A stretch of 64,000 bases of DNA, taken from FEN-1297 sp021817845 (lineage in GTDB: Bacteria > Bacteroidota > Ignavibacteria > Ignavibacteriales > Ignavibacteriaceae). Position 1 is the first letter of the stretch; each line of letters begins with the position of its first letter. A program made the translations under genes and the position numbers. The stretch is taken from contig JAKAFW010000015.1 of NCBI GenBank assembly GCA_021817845.1, forward strand, positions 19,180 to 83,179. Direction: 5' to 3'. Under the pieces are notes generated by a model, which ran no database searches, was not told where the DNA came from, and worked only from the letters and a program-made list of their open reading frames with translations. Below are positions 18,101 through 23,984 of the stretch, in pieces.

Positions 18101-18266
18101 TGAAAATAACATCTTCAGTAATCGCTTAAACGAATTGACAGCATCTATTTCGGAATTATCAAATCGATTGGGAGTAGTGTTGGATAATAAAACGAAGGTA
18201 GATATTAATGTGAGGTCACAAGATCACTTCATTGAATTTCAGACAAAACAAGTCGGGGTAGGGTGA
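15147..18266 (+). CDS. Tape-measure-like protein with C-terminal M15-type peptidase domain
   Basis: The 1039-residue protein is the largest in the element. It is mostly long helical, Gln/Lys/Glu-rich sequence with a low-complexity N-terminal linker (residues 30-65). A glycine-zipper hydrophobic hairpin lies at about 318-355 (LAGGVAGALIPGGGPLTMLV), a hallmark of tail tape-measure proteins and membrane-inserting injection proteins. Residues about 860-975 resemble a D-Ala-D-Ala carboxypeptidase/M15 lysin domain: ISSGYRTAAEN, SEHLIGYAEDLS (the SxHxxGxAxD zinc motif with two conserved variations) and NHIQSR in place of the final HxD/H. The peptidase would open peptidoglycan during DNA entry. The GAGGAA site lies 6 nt ahead of ATG. 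No tail-tube, portal or capsid gene lies nearby. Confidence 0.72.
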   Translation: MNESNDIGFSIRARILPQIEGVNELQQNLDNIIGQDGTPRANPGAGIPVLPGAQSAETSGQNTQAALTPSQILLIEQTQEFLKRSGLEQSLKDIPDKMGRNISDVVSSPEFLKTLNPQQAKDAGEWLKYSQGLYEPLNDRINETLQDLNVDLSAGKLTKSQQGKYLRKFERIKSATDEVGTNLTTDASSFLKPDQEHLEMIRSAISSSKDDVGANIDEVKNKFIGLSASINDVSKSTKEAHEHTLSFFQQFQKIGAFALGGEAVTSTLDYLNTTAEIAARGQTAFDLTSPMSMFTERTAFETWKDVKERTRDYQLYGKLAGGVAGALIPGGGPLTMLVGEHFGGQIGGEIAKLSNTPEQAETEEKLKYLNQSYGAAAGLVEGARPYEIAARQMSIRFGANMRSPEGYLGYDADQYLKMRSALAEGLGRENTSLEKEQIAFGRSTGLNPEDLAQFNIVQRLGGQSSNAQYLTSVEQMTKQEFGKDADNKRIIDVLEAIKEIQMKQLTLGIDSKTAIEFGRLPELLLGVNNPLGRMGDLGAQTLQSLSTLGTANSPAQEAMLYQALGQHGMFGEKGYLANKTRGFWDPENFKNIMETWGKDFAGNEKGAEAALFNYAPDMNAESRIKLARLIAGEKIDVVTSKKYENGNLLDTHEEFGMSDYLKRMTTEPAKQVTDEIKKMFGDASKSATEYETTEQQIRRTNLEAAEKFKDTILDSQRLQATFWNNMARSERLQEGILESVKKGYDQLNDWMIQHGFISDPKQIQADYNNKKYNTLYSQATEMLGDNKYNPEDLKSQGKSIDDYESYLAKYIFEHNPTYKLQDGKEGQGYILNRLKANSKLEELNKEEQEKLKDMAAPDLGMSWRQRTAKEINDSLPRGYNATISSGYRTAAENARLPHSVSNSEHLIGYAEDLSITKDGKLLTNEELYGDKAWWRATKALQKKDPDLDFGLYFKKNPIDEANHIQSRSHEESVTGKGSTSYNEGYENNIFSNRLNELTASISELSNRLGVVLDNKTKVDINVRSQDHFIEFQTKQVGVG

Positions 18267-18332
18267 GTGGTTTTCATAAATGATAAAACCATCAAATAAA
18301 ACCATACTATTAATGAAACCATAAAAACCACT
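18266..18332. promoter_or_regulatory. Reiterated AAAACCAT boxes within an inverted repeat
   Basis: Four 8-bp boxes (AAAACCAT at 18285 and 18298, GAAACCAT at 18315, AAAACCAC at 18324) lie in one orientation and are bounded by AGTGGTTTT (18266) and its complement (ending 18332). The cluster fills the gap before the HTH protein gene. It looks like an operator or an iteron-type binding array, possibly for the HTH protein itself. Confidence 0.45.
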
Positions 18333-18378
18333 TTGGAAACGAATAGTAGATAAAATAAAAAAACTATAAGGACGAAAA

Positions 18379-19092
18379 ATGAAACAGTTAATTTTAAATG
18401 AAGAAGAAATAGAAAACATCAAGAGAGATCGGGAAGCCGGGAAATCAGAAAGAGATATTGCTTCGAAATTCGGGATTTCAAGGACGAAGGTAAGAAGCTT
18501 ATTAGGTTTAGTTGTGCGAAAAAGGGCAAATGGTTCTACCGATGCTGTAAAGCTGAGAATTAAAAAAAACAAAGACCGGAATTTTTTAGAAAAAATAAAA
18601 GAAGTGGAAGTCAAAGAATATGCTGAAATCATTAGGGGAGAAGATGTTGATATTTTTGAAGGCATACGCCAATCAATGCAAGACATGATTAAACTAAATG
18701 CAGAACAAAAAGAAGCATTGGATAATATGATTGCTTCTCTTACGGAAGTAAGGGATAAATTTGACAGGATCTCCGATGCTGAAGCAGAAACAGACATGGA
18801 TTTAAGAAAAGCCTTGTGGAAATTGATTTCTGAGGTAAGTAGTTATTATGGTCGCGGGAAATTAAGAATTGACAGCCGGAGAGAATTAGGCAGCTGGATA
18901 GACAGATACAAAGATTTCAATATGACGGCACTTCAATTCAATTATTATGGAAAAGTCATAAATTCAATATTTGAAGGAATAAACTTGTTAGGACCACTTG
19001 AGTATGAGAAGGTCAGAAATGCATCTATTGGAGTATTCAACCTCACAGAGAAGTATTTTAATCAAAATGAGCAGCAAGATGCGGTAAATTAA
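18379..19092 (+). CDS. HTH-domain element protein; possible small-terminase-like role
   Basis: The 237-residue protein begins with a homeodomain-like helix-turn-helix (residues 7-40: EEEIENIKRDREAGKSERDI followed by ASKFGISRTKVRSLLGL), then a coiled-coil-like charged segment (75-135) and a helical C-terminal domain. HTH plus oligomerising helices is the layout of phage small terminase subunits, and satellites often carry a small terminase without the large one; it could equally be a transcription regulator. Ribosome-binding site AAGGA upstream. The AAAACCAT boxes just before it may be its target. Two short genes follow in the same operon. Confidence 0.55.
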   Translation: MKQLILNEEEIENIKRDREAGKSERDIASKFGISRTKVRSLLGLVVRKRANGSTDAVKLRIKKNKDRNFLEKIKEVEVKEYAEIIRGEDVDIFEGIRQSMQDMIKLNAEQKEALDNMIASLTEVRDKFDRISDAEAETDMDLRKALWKLISEVSSYYGRGKLRIDSRRELGSWIDRYKDFNMTALQFNYYGKVINSIFEGINLLGPLEYEKVRNASIGVFNLTEKYFNQNEQQDAVN

Positions 19093-19093
19093 A

Positions 19094-19450
19094 ATGTATA
19101 AGAAGAATTCAACAGCTACAACATTTACCGGACTTATAAGTAGTCCGGTTTATGTCGACAGCCAAACAACTTGCGGAATCATCGTACCTAATGATGTAGC
19201 ATTTAATTCTATCACTCTATCCGTTCAGGTAAGCACAGATGGAATAAATTTTTATAATCTCTATGATGATACCGGAGCACAAAAAACTATAAGTATCGGA
19301 GCCGCTAGAGCAATTTCCTTATATCTTGGCAACTATGCGGGCTTTGCATATATACAATTTACCGCTAATGCAAACCTCAATGGCAAGGCAATAATGGTAC
19401 TTTTTAGAGAAATGTATTGTAACGGTTATTTGTTATTAACTAAAAATTGA
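19094..19450 (+). CDS. Beta-rich phage-structural-type protein
   Basis: The 118-residue protein is composed of alternating short beta strands with few charged residues (VQVSTDGINFYNLYDDTGAQ is the clearest stretch), the pattern of immunoglobulin- or carbohydrate-module-like domains in phage tail or decoration proteins. It starts one base after the HTH gene stop and its stop overlaps the start of the protease gene (TGATG), so the three genes are translationally linked. No signal peptide. Assignment to a specific virion component is not possible. Confidence 0.55.
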   Translation: MYKKNSTATTFTGLISSPVYVDSQTTCGIIVPNDVAFNSITLSVQVSTDGINFYNLYDDTGAQKTISIGAARAISLYLGNYAGFAYIQFTANANLNGKAIMVLFREMYCNGYLLLTKN

Positions 19451-19884
19451 TGTTTAATAAAATACTGTCCAGGTTTTTATACTCAAAAAGAAAAGAATTG
19501 CAAATTTTCTCTAAGAGAATTTCATCCGCAGGCATCATAACCAGGCTTAATCTTTCTAATCCGTATAATAATAGAACCATTAGGGTAAAAACCCTTTGGG
19601 ATACTGGATGTTCAGATAGCAGCATTAGCTCGAGTGTTGTAGAACACTTAGGGCTGGAACCGATTGGCGATAGAATTCAGATGACATCCGCAGTTGGTCA
19701 TCATTGGCAGCACCACTACAAAGTAAATCTTTATTTTGATGGGAACAACTTTATTAAAAATTTTACTGTTTTAGATTTCCCTCGTGTTGATGATGTCAAT
19801 TTTTTGATCGGTATGGACTTAATTCAAAAGGGCAGATTGCTTATTGAAAACAACCGCGCTTCATTTAGTTTCATAGTGAGATGA
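19450..19884 (+). CDS. Retropepsin-like aspartic protease
   Basis: The 144-residue protein carries a single aspartic-protease half: the catalytic DTG at residues 51-53 (LWDTGCSDSSIS), the strand VVEHLGLEPIG, and a C-terminal FLIGMDLIQKGRLLIENN matching the hydrophobic-hydrophobic-Gly and the alpha-helix/strand end of retropepsins. Like viral retropepsins it should act as a homodimer. ATG overlaps the preceding stop (TGATG). In this phage-like operon a maturation-protease role is conceivable, but single-domain retropepsins also occur as free bacterial proteins of unknown substrate. Confidence 0.75.
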   Translation: MFNKILSRFLYSKRKELQIFSKRISSAGIITRLNLSNPYNNRTIRVKTLWDTGCSDSSISSSVVEHLGLEPIGDRIQMTSAVGHHWQHHYKVNLYFDGNNFIKNFTVLDFPRVDDVNFLIGMDLIQKGRLLIENNRASFSFIVR

Positions 19885-20033
19885 GAATAAATAAATTTTC
19901 ATAGTTAACTTGTCTAAAATTAATGAATTAGGTTACTGTCTACTTTATTGCACATTGACAATAGATTTTATTAATGTATTTTAGTATAAAAAATCAAATG
20001 ACCAGATGAAAAAAGTTTTAATTTACGGATGAG

Positions 20034-20083
20034 CTCGGAAAGTTTATAGGCTTGGTCGCCTCGATTTCTTTCCGGGCTTTTTC
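20034..20083 (+). terminator. Rho-independent terminator ending the element's right operon
   Basis: CTCGGAAAG (20034-20042) pairs with CTTTCCGGG (20068-20076, one G-U pair) around an inner AGGC/GCCT hairpin, followed by a T-run. It lies 150 bp after the protease gene, inside the gap 19885-20239, which otherwise holds only the arm repeats. Confidence 0.7.
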
Positions 20084-20115
20084 CGTTTTTATGTTCTTTG
20101 AAGTAGTGGCAGGAG

Positions 20116-20151
20116 TGTTAATAAAAGTGTTAACAAAAACGTTCACACAAA
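20116..20151 (+). promoter_or_regulatory. Right arm-type recombinase sites (three 12-bp repeats)
   Basis: Three contiguous 12-mers: TGTTAATAAAAG, TGTTAACAAAAA, CGTTCACACAAA. They match the two 12-mers next to attL (7024-7047) in sequence, orientation and unit length. They lie 88 bp inside the right att repeat. In the circular form both groups would flank the 120-bp att core, the expected arrangement for a lambda-type attP. Confidence 0.6.
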
Positions 20152-20239
20152 TATCCCATTTTATCGTTTGGGTGGAAGTAATATCATTTATTTATGATGT
20201 CCATTTTGTTGATTTGTGATTTTTGAAAAGCTTTAAAAA

Positions 20240-20359
20240 CATTGATATATTATCAGTTGTTGATTATTTTACAGACAGTAATTTAGAAAATTTAATTATC
20301 CGGTTTAACGTTGCGAGCGTAACTCAGTTGGTAGAGTGTCAGCTTCCCAAGCTGAATGT
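20240..20359. other. attR: right 120-bp direct repeat of the integrated element
   Basis: Identical over all 120 bases to 6863-6982. Here the repeat runs on into the rest of the tRNA, so the element supplied a replacement upstream region and 5' half of the tRNA gene, while the chromosome kept the 3' half. The crossover must lie within the repeat, most likely in the anticodon-arm dyad at its right end. Confidence 0.95.
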
Positions 20360-20388
20360 CGCGGGTTCGAACCCCGTCGCTCGCTCCA
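20313..20388 (+). tRNA. tRNA-Gly (anticodon CCC)
   Basis: A complete 76-nt cloverleaf: acceptor GCGAGCG with CGCTCGC, D arm, anticodon stem TCAGC/GCTGA with loop TTCCCAA (anticodon CCC, codon GGG), T arm GGGTTCGAACCCC region, and an encoded CCA end. The 5' 47 nt and upstream 73 bp derive from the element's att copy. tRNA-Val follows 91 bp later. Confidence 0.95.
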
Positions 20389-20479
20389 GAAATAAGTTTA
20401 CATTTGGAACTATTTCCAAAAAGTCTGATATTTGCCACGCGATTTTTTGATATTATCAAAAACGCAAATTCATTTTCCC

Positions 20480-20554
20480 GGGGGCTTAGCTCAGTTGGTT
20501 CAGAGCATCTGCCTTACAAGCAGAGGGTCATTGGTTCGAATCCATTAGCCCCCA
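20480..20554 (+). tRNA. tRNA-Val (anticodon TAC)
   Basis: Acceptor GGGGGCT pairs with AGCCCCC; anticodon stem CTGC/GCAG-type with loop CTTACAA gives anticodon TAC (codon GTA); the T arm TTGGTTCGAATCCA is intact. CCA is not fully encoded (ACT follows). Likely co-transcribed with tRNA-Gly. Confidence 0.95.
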
Positions 20555-20558
20555 CTAG

Positions 20559-20593
20559 AAACCCGCAAGACAAGAAGTTTTGAGGGTTTTTTT
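20559..20593 (+). terminator. Terminator of the tRNA operon
   Basis: AAACCC (20559-20564) and GGGTTT (20584-20589) enclose a loop with further partial pairing and are followed by a run of T. It lies just after tRNA-Val. Confidence 0.65.
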
Positions 20594-20665
20594 ATTTCTT
20601 GACTTTCTCTCAAGACAAGAATATCGTCCACTTTAATCAAATGTACTTCCGTTTTACTTCCTCAT

Positions 20666-20863
20666 TTAACTAATTGTTTCGTTAATAATCTCAGGTCGCT
20701 TGAACTTTTGCAACTCTTCAATCGTTAATTCAGTACCAATGTTATTATAAAATCTATCAGCCGTGGATTTATGTTCATGTCCGACAAGCTCCGCTACTAC
20801 CGATGCATCCATTCTACAGCGACTGGCAACATTCAGCTTGGGAAGCTGAAAAAGCTGAAGCAC
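20666..20863 (-). pseudogene. Tyrosine recombinase C-terminal remnant fused to a tRNA att core
   Basis: On the minus strand about 48 residues match the end of a tyrosine recombinase: DASVVAELVGHEHKSTADRF, with the GH pair and the catalytic Tyr in the following YNN, then a family-like tail TIEELQKFKRPE. All upstream catalytic residues are gone. Immediately 5' of this fragment, at 20829-20849, a 21-bp stretch is identical to the tRNA-Gly anticodon arm (inverted relative to the tRNA). This is a scar of another integration at the same kind of site, in the opposite orientation. Confidence 0.75.
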
Positions 20864-21069
20864 ACATAGAAAACCTCCTGAAATTTGATTAATAAAAAAA
20901 CCCGACTACTTCTTCGAGAATGCTAACTTGCCGAACTATTTATAGGAATATATTGCAGGTTAAATAGTAATTATTTAAGTTAATCTAAGAATTTATTGGG
21001 ATAATGTATTTGACTTAATGAGGATACGAAAAATAAATTTCAGATTAATATGAATGGGGAAATGCAGAA

Positions 21070-21255
21070 ATGCGCACGCAAATAAATATTCCCACAAAGA
21101 GTGAGAGCGGCGTACTTCCGCAGCAGGGGAACGCAAATATATTTCAAAAAGATAAATCGGAACAAGAATTACTAGAACATAGTTCGGTAAAGACTACGAT
21201 GATTTATACTCATGTAGCAAATTTAGGAGCCAGTGTAAGAAGTCCATTAGACTGA
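21070..21255 (+). pseudogene. Integron-integrase-like C-terminal remnant
   Basis: Only the last 30 or so residues are homologous: LLEHSSVKTTMIYTHVANLG followed by a VRSPLD end, which is the characteristic C-terminus of integron integrases (TTMIYTHV with the catalytic Tyr, then VRSPLD). The preceding 30 residues look unrelated. The 50 bp before it (20983-21041) is nearly the same as DNA before the SRPBCC gene at 34551. A full-length relative appears to start at the window end (63514). Confidence 0.7.
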
Positions 21256-21270
21256 TGAAGCTTGTCTACC

Positions 21271-21565
21271 GGCAGAGTCTGTTGCACAACTCAAAATGTC
21301 ATTTCGAGTTATTGAAAAAGGCATTGCCTTTATTTATTAAAAGAATGACCACTTGTGTCATTTCGAATCCGGCTTTAGCCGGTGAGAAATCTCACGAATA
21401 GCTTAGACAGCTAAGTAAATCATGGGATATCTCAGTCGCAAAGCTCCTTCGATATGACAGGGAGAAGCAGTTGTCATTAGTACCGGAGGGAGAAATCCCA
21501 TTTTAGACAGTTTTGGGACCTCTCTTTACGTTCGAGACTAAATAGGAGAGTTCTGCAACACTCAC
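21271..21565. repeat. MITE-like repeat, family B copy 1 (expanded)
   Basis: Ends GAGTCTGTTGCACAACTC and GAGAGTTCTGCAACACTC form imperfect terminal inverted repeats of about 18 bp. The interior shares TGTCATTTCGA, GAAATCCCATTTTAGACAG and CCTCTCTTTACGTTCGAGAC with the other B copies. An extra ~140 bp (containing GTCATTTCGAATCCGGC and CCTTCGATATGACAG) makes this copy longer. The rest of the gap 21256-21856 holds nothing else I can support apart from the terminator below. Confidence 0.75.
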
Positions 21566-21807
21566 GCCAGGCAGGTTTGATTTTTATTAGGCGGAAGAAT
21601 TTTTCCATCTAATTAAGCTGAAGCAATTAAAATGAAATGTTATAAACATATAGAAATAAACAAATTATGGAGATTAAGCTTATATTTAATAGGAATGTTA
21701 GCAGGAAAATAAATCGGGTTAACACGCCGAATAAAATGCGGTCTAATCGGCTCAATTAATAGTCCAAACAAAATAGCCTCACTTTTGGGAATGCACCTCT
21801 TTCAGAA

Positions 21808-21837
21808 AAATGAGGGGCACAAGAACGCCCCTCATTT
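21808..21837 (-). terminator. Terminator of the di-haem peroxidase gene
   Basis: AAATGAGGGGC and GCCCCTCATTT form an 11-bp perfect stem with an 8-nt loop, 20 bp past the stop codon; on the minus strand a T-run (TTTTTC) follows. Confidence 0.8.
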
Positions 21838-21856
21838 GACTAACCGAATACCTTCC

Positions 21857-23245
21857 CTATAAAGTGCGCATGAAAGCAACGAGATCTTTCTTTTCCTCGG
21901 CTTTCAAGTCAAGTTGTTGAATAAGATTGAAATACTCAACTATATCCTCAAGTGTGAAACACCTTCCGTCGTGCATATAAGGCGGAGAGTCCTTGATACC
22001 TCTTAATGGAAATGTTTTAATGGTACCATCGTGTGCCATCATCATTTCATTTGCAAGTTCCTGTTTATAAAAACGTTCAGCTTTAAGGTCATGCATACTG
22101 TTATCGGTGTAGTAGGGTGCTGGATGACAAGATGAGCACTGAGCCTTGCCGTTGAAAAGTGTCTCACCGCGTAGTTCGCTTGGGGTAGCCATTTTCTGGT
22201 CAAGTTTGCCGTAAATGTCAAGCTTGGAAGCGGGAGGAAAATCCAGTATCGCCAGGAATTCCGCCATGAAATGTACCTGGGAACCCCTTTCCAAAATGTT
22301 AACGCCCTTTTTAGCAGCCATGCATTGGTCTCCGTCGAAGTAGGCAGCGCGCTGTTCGAATTCGGTAAAGTCCTCTACGGTTTTAAGTGCACGCTGAGAA
22401 CCGAAGAGCCGCTGGATATTGACTCCCCGCAGGGTTGGTGTTTCGATACGATGCCTAAATTCCTGCGGTCGAATGTCTCCAACAAGATGGTTAGCCCCGT
22501 TGGTATGTCCGTTAGCATGACAGTCAAAACAGGTTACGCCCAGCATGCCGTCGGGCCTGTCGGTACGCCGGTCTTCAGTAGCGTTGAATTGTTGTTGAGG
22601 AAACTGGGTAAGGAGGAGTCTAAGACCCTCAAGCTGCTTGGGATTCAGAATACCATTAAATATCTCATAGTAATTGTTGATCGTAATTAGTCGTCCTTTT
22701 GCCACATCGCCGAGGTCGGGCCGAGTTGTAAGGTAAATTGCTGGGGCTGGATCCGGAAGGATCCACTCTGGCAAATCAAAATCCAAATCAAAACGAACTA
22801 ACCGGGGCAGTGGTTTTGTGATCATCTCCGGGAAAAGCATGCCACCCTCTCTATGGTCAGCAAAAGGTAAGGGTTTGTAAGGAAACAATCCCTTCTCTTT
22901 GATTTGCTCTGGTGTCATTTTATTAAGTTGTTCCCACGTTACTCCTTGGAGTTTGGCTGTTGGACCCACAGGGATAAGCTTACCCCCCGACATTAAGACA
23001 TCTGCAGAGGTCTTTTTTGAAAGGTCATACCGGGAGCTTAATAATTCCATGTGTTGTTTGGCTCGCTCGGTTTTCACCGCCATGCGCTCTGCTTTGATTT
23101 TATCGAAAGTAACGGTCTGATTCGTAGGTCCATAGCTGGAAATGACTTTCCCTTGCTGTGCAAAGACGATCGAAGGGGCAGCCACAACTACGAACATAAT
23201 GCAGATTCCAATCAACTTAATAAGAATGTTTTGTTGTTTGCTCAT
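21857..23245 (-). CDS. Periplasmic di-haem cytochrome c peroxidase/MauG-family protein
   Basis: The 462-residue protein has a signal peptide (hydrophobic LIKLIGICIMFVVVAAPSIV, cleavage after FAQ) and two haem-c attachment motifs, CFDCH (about residue 243) and CSSCH (about 373), the hallmark of bacterial di-haem peroxidase relatives. Other family pieces are RHRIETPTLRGV, FPLRGIKDSPPYMHDGR and the closing FTLEDIVEYFNL. Such proteins reduce peroxide with cytochrome c electrons or oxidise other substrates. An AGGAG site precedes the ATG. The coding DNA is noticeably richer in G+C than the neighbours and lies next to recombinase remnants, suggesting acquisition by transfer. Confidence 0.85.
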   Translation of the reverse strand: MSKQQNILIKLIGICIMFVVVAAPSIVFAQQGKVISSYGPTNQTVTFDKIKAERMAVKTERAKQHMELLSSRYDLSKKTSADVLMSGGKLIPVGPTAKLQGVTWEQLNKMTPEQIKEKGLFPYKPLPFADHREGGMLFPEMITKPLPRLVRFDLDFDLPEWILPDPAPAIYLTTRPDLGDVAKGRLITINNYYEIFNGILNPKQLEGLRLLLTQFPQQQFNATEDRRTDRPDGMLGVTCFDCHANGHTNGANHLVGDIRPQEFRHRIETPTLRGVNIQRLFGSQRALKTVEDFTEFEQRAAYFDGDQCMAAKKGVNILERGSQVHFMAEFLAILDFPPASKLDIYGKLDQKMATPSELRGETLFNGKAQCSSCHPAPYYTDNSMHDLKAERFYKQELANEMMMAHDGTIKTFPLRGIKDSPPYMHDGRCFTLEDIVEYFNLIQQLDLKAEEKKDLVAFMRTL

Positions 23246-23379
23246 TTTACATTACTCCTTTTGTTAATAATTATGTTTTTATCACACTCTAATCTCTGAT
23301 CTTTTTCTGTCACATCTCCTCCTTTCGTTTTGTTTCTTCAGTGCCCCGGGGTTGTTGGCCGAAATAGCGGCTCATGTTT

Positions 23380-23565
23380 TTAGCGAAAAAGAAGTCTGAA
23401 TTGTTTCAACACATACCGAGGCATCTTTTTCATGGCTACATGGCACATGTACATTTTCGCCCCGCCTTTGTATATGGTTTCGATCATTGGCGAGCTTGAC
23501 CCGCTGCGGGTCTTCATCCCACGTACCAGCCTTTCATCGAAGTTTGTTTTGTTCTGATCCTTCAT
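23380..23565 (-). CDS. Possible 61-aa protein, unknown
   Basis: A basic 61-residue frame (C-terminal half KMYMCHVAMKKMPRYVLKQF) upstream of and codirectional with the peroxidase gene, with the same higher G+C. There is a single CH pair but no haem motif and no known family. It could be a fragment. It lies in the gap 23246-23984. Confidence 0.3.
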   Translation of the reverse strand: MKDQNKTNFDERLVRGMKTRSGSSSPMIETIYKGGAKMYMCHVAMKKMPRYVLKQFRLLFR

Positions 23566-23604
23566 TATTCACCTATTCATTTCTATGGCTGCAATGGCAG
23601 CTGA

Positions 23605-23837
23605 CTAGTGTACTACGCAACATTTCGTTTTTAAATCTCTAAAATTTTCCAGTCCGTCAATGGCTTGGCATTGCTGCCCGAACTCTTTAGATCCGCCCAC
23701 CTTTTCAAGGCTCTTGGCAGAACTTCCTAAGGTCGCCTTATCATTGGGTTCTAATGGCGACGGCGTTTTATCGATACGCCAAGAAATGCAAATCCAACAA
23801 ATACTAATAGAACAACTGCACATAAAAAAGTTTTCAT
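23605..23837 (-). pseudogene. Frameshifted small membrane-anchored protein (possible)
   Basis: From the ATG at 23837 (minus strand) the frame encodes a hydrophobic anchor (MKTFLCAVVLLVFVGFAFLG) and stops after 28 residues. A neighbouring frame then stays open for about 50 polar residues ending in a Cys-Cys-Val-Val-His tail. One shift near 23770 would join them. Either a decayed gene or two chance frames. Confidence 0.25.
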
Positions 23838-23984
23838 GTTATCACTGCTTAATATTGTTTTTAATTATTCTCTAAAATTTTTTTAGAGAGTTAGTCATTT
23901 TTATGAATTTCCAACTCCGCCCTGTCCCTCTCCTTACTAACCTGCCAGCCGGCAGGCTGGGGAGAGGGCAAGGGTGAGGTTTTT

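Noticed and set aside
6983..20239. Complete prophage or conjugative element
   Set aside because: No capsid, portal, large terminase, relaxase or mating-pair gene can be recognised, and the remaining unknown ORFs are mostly too small to be portal or terminase.
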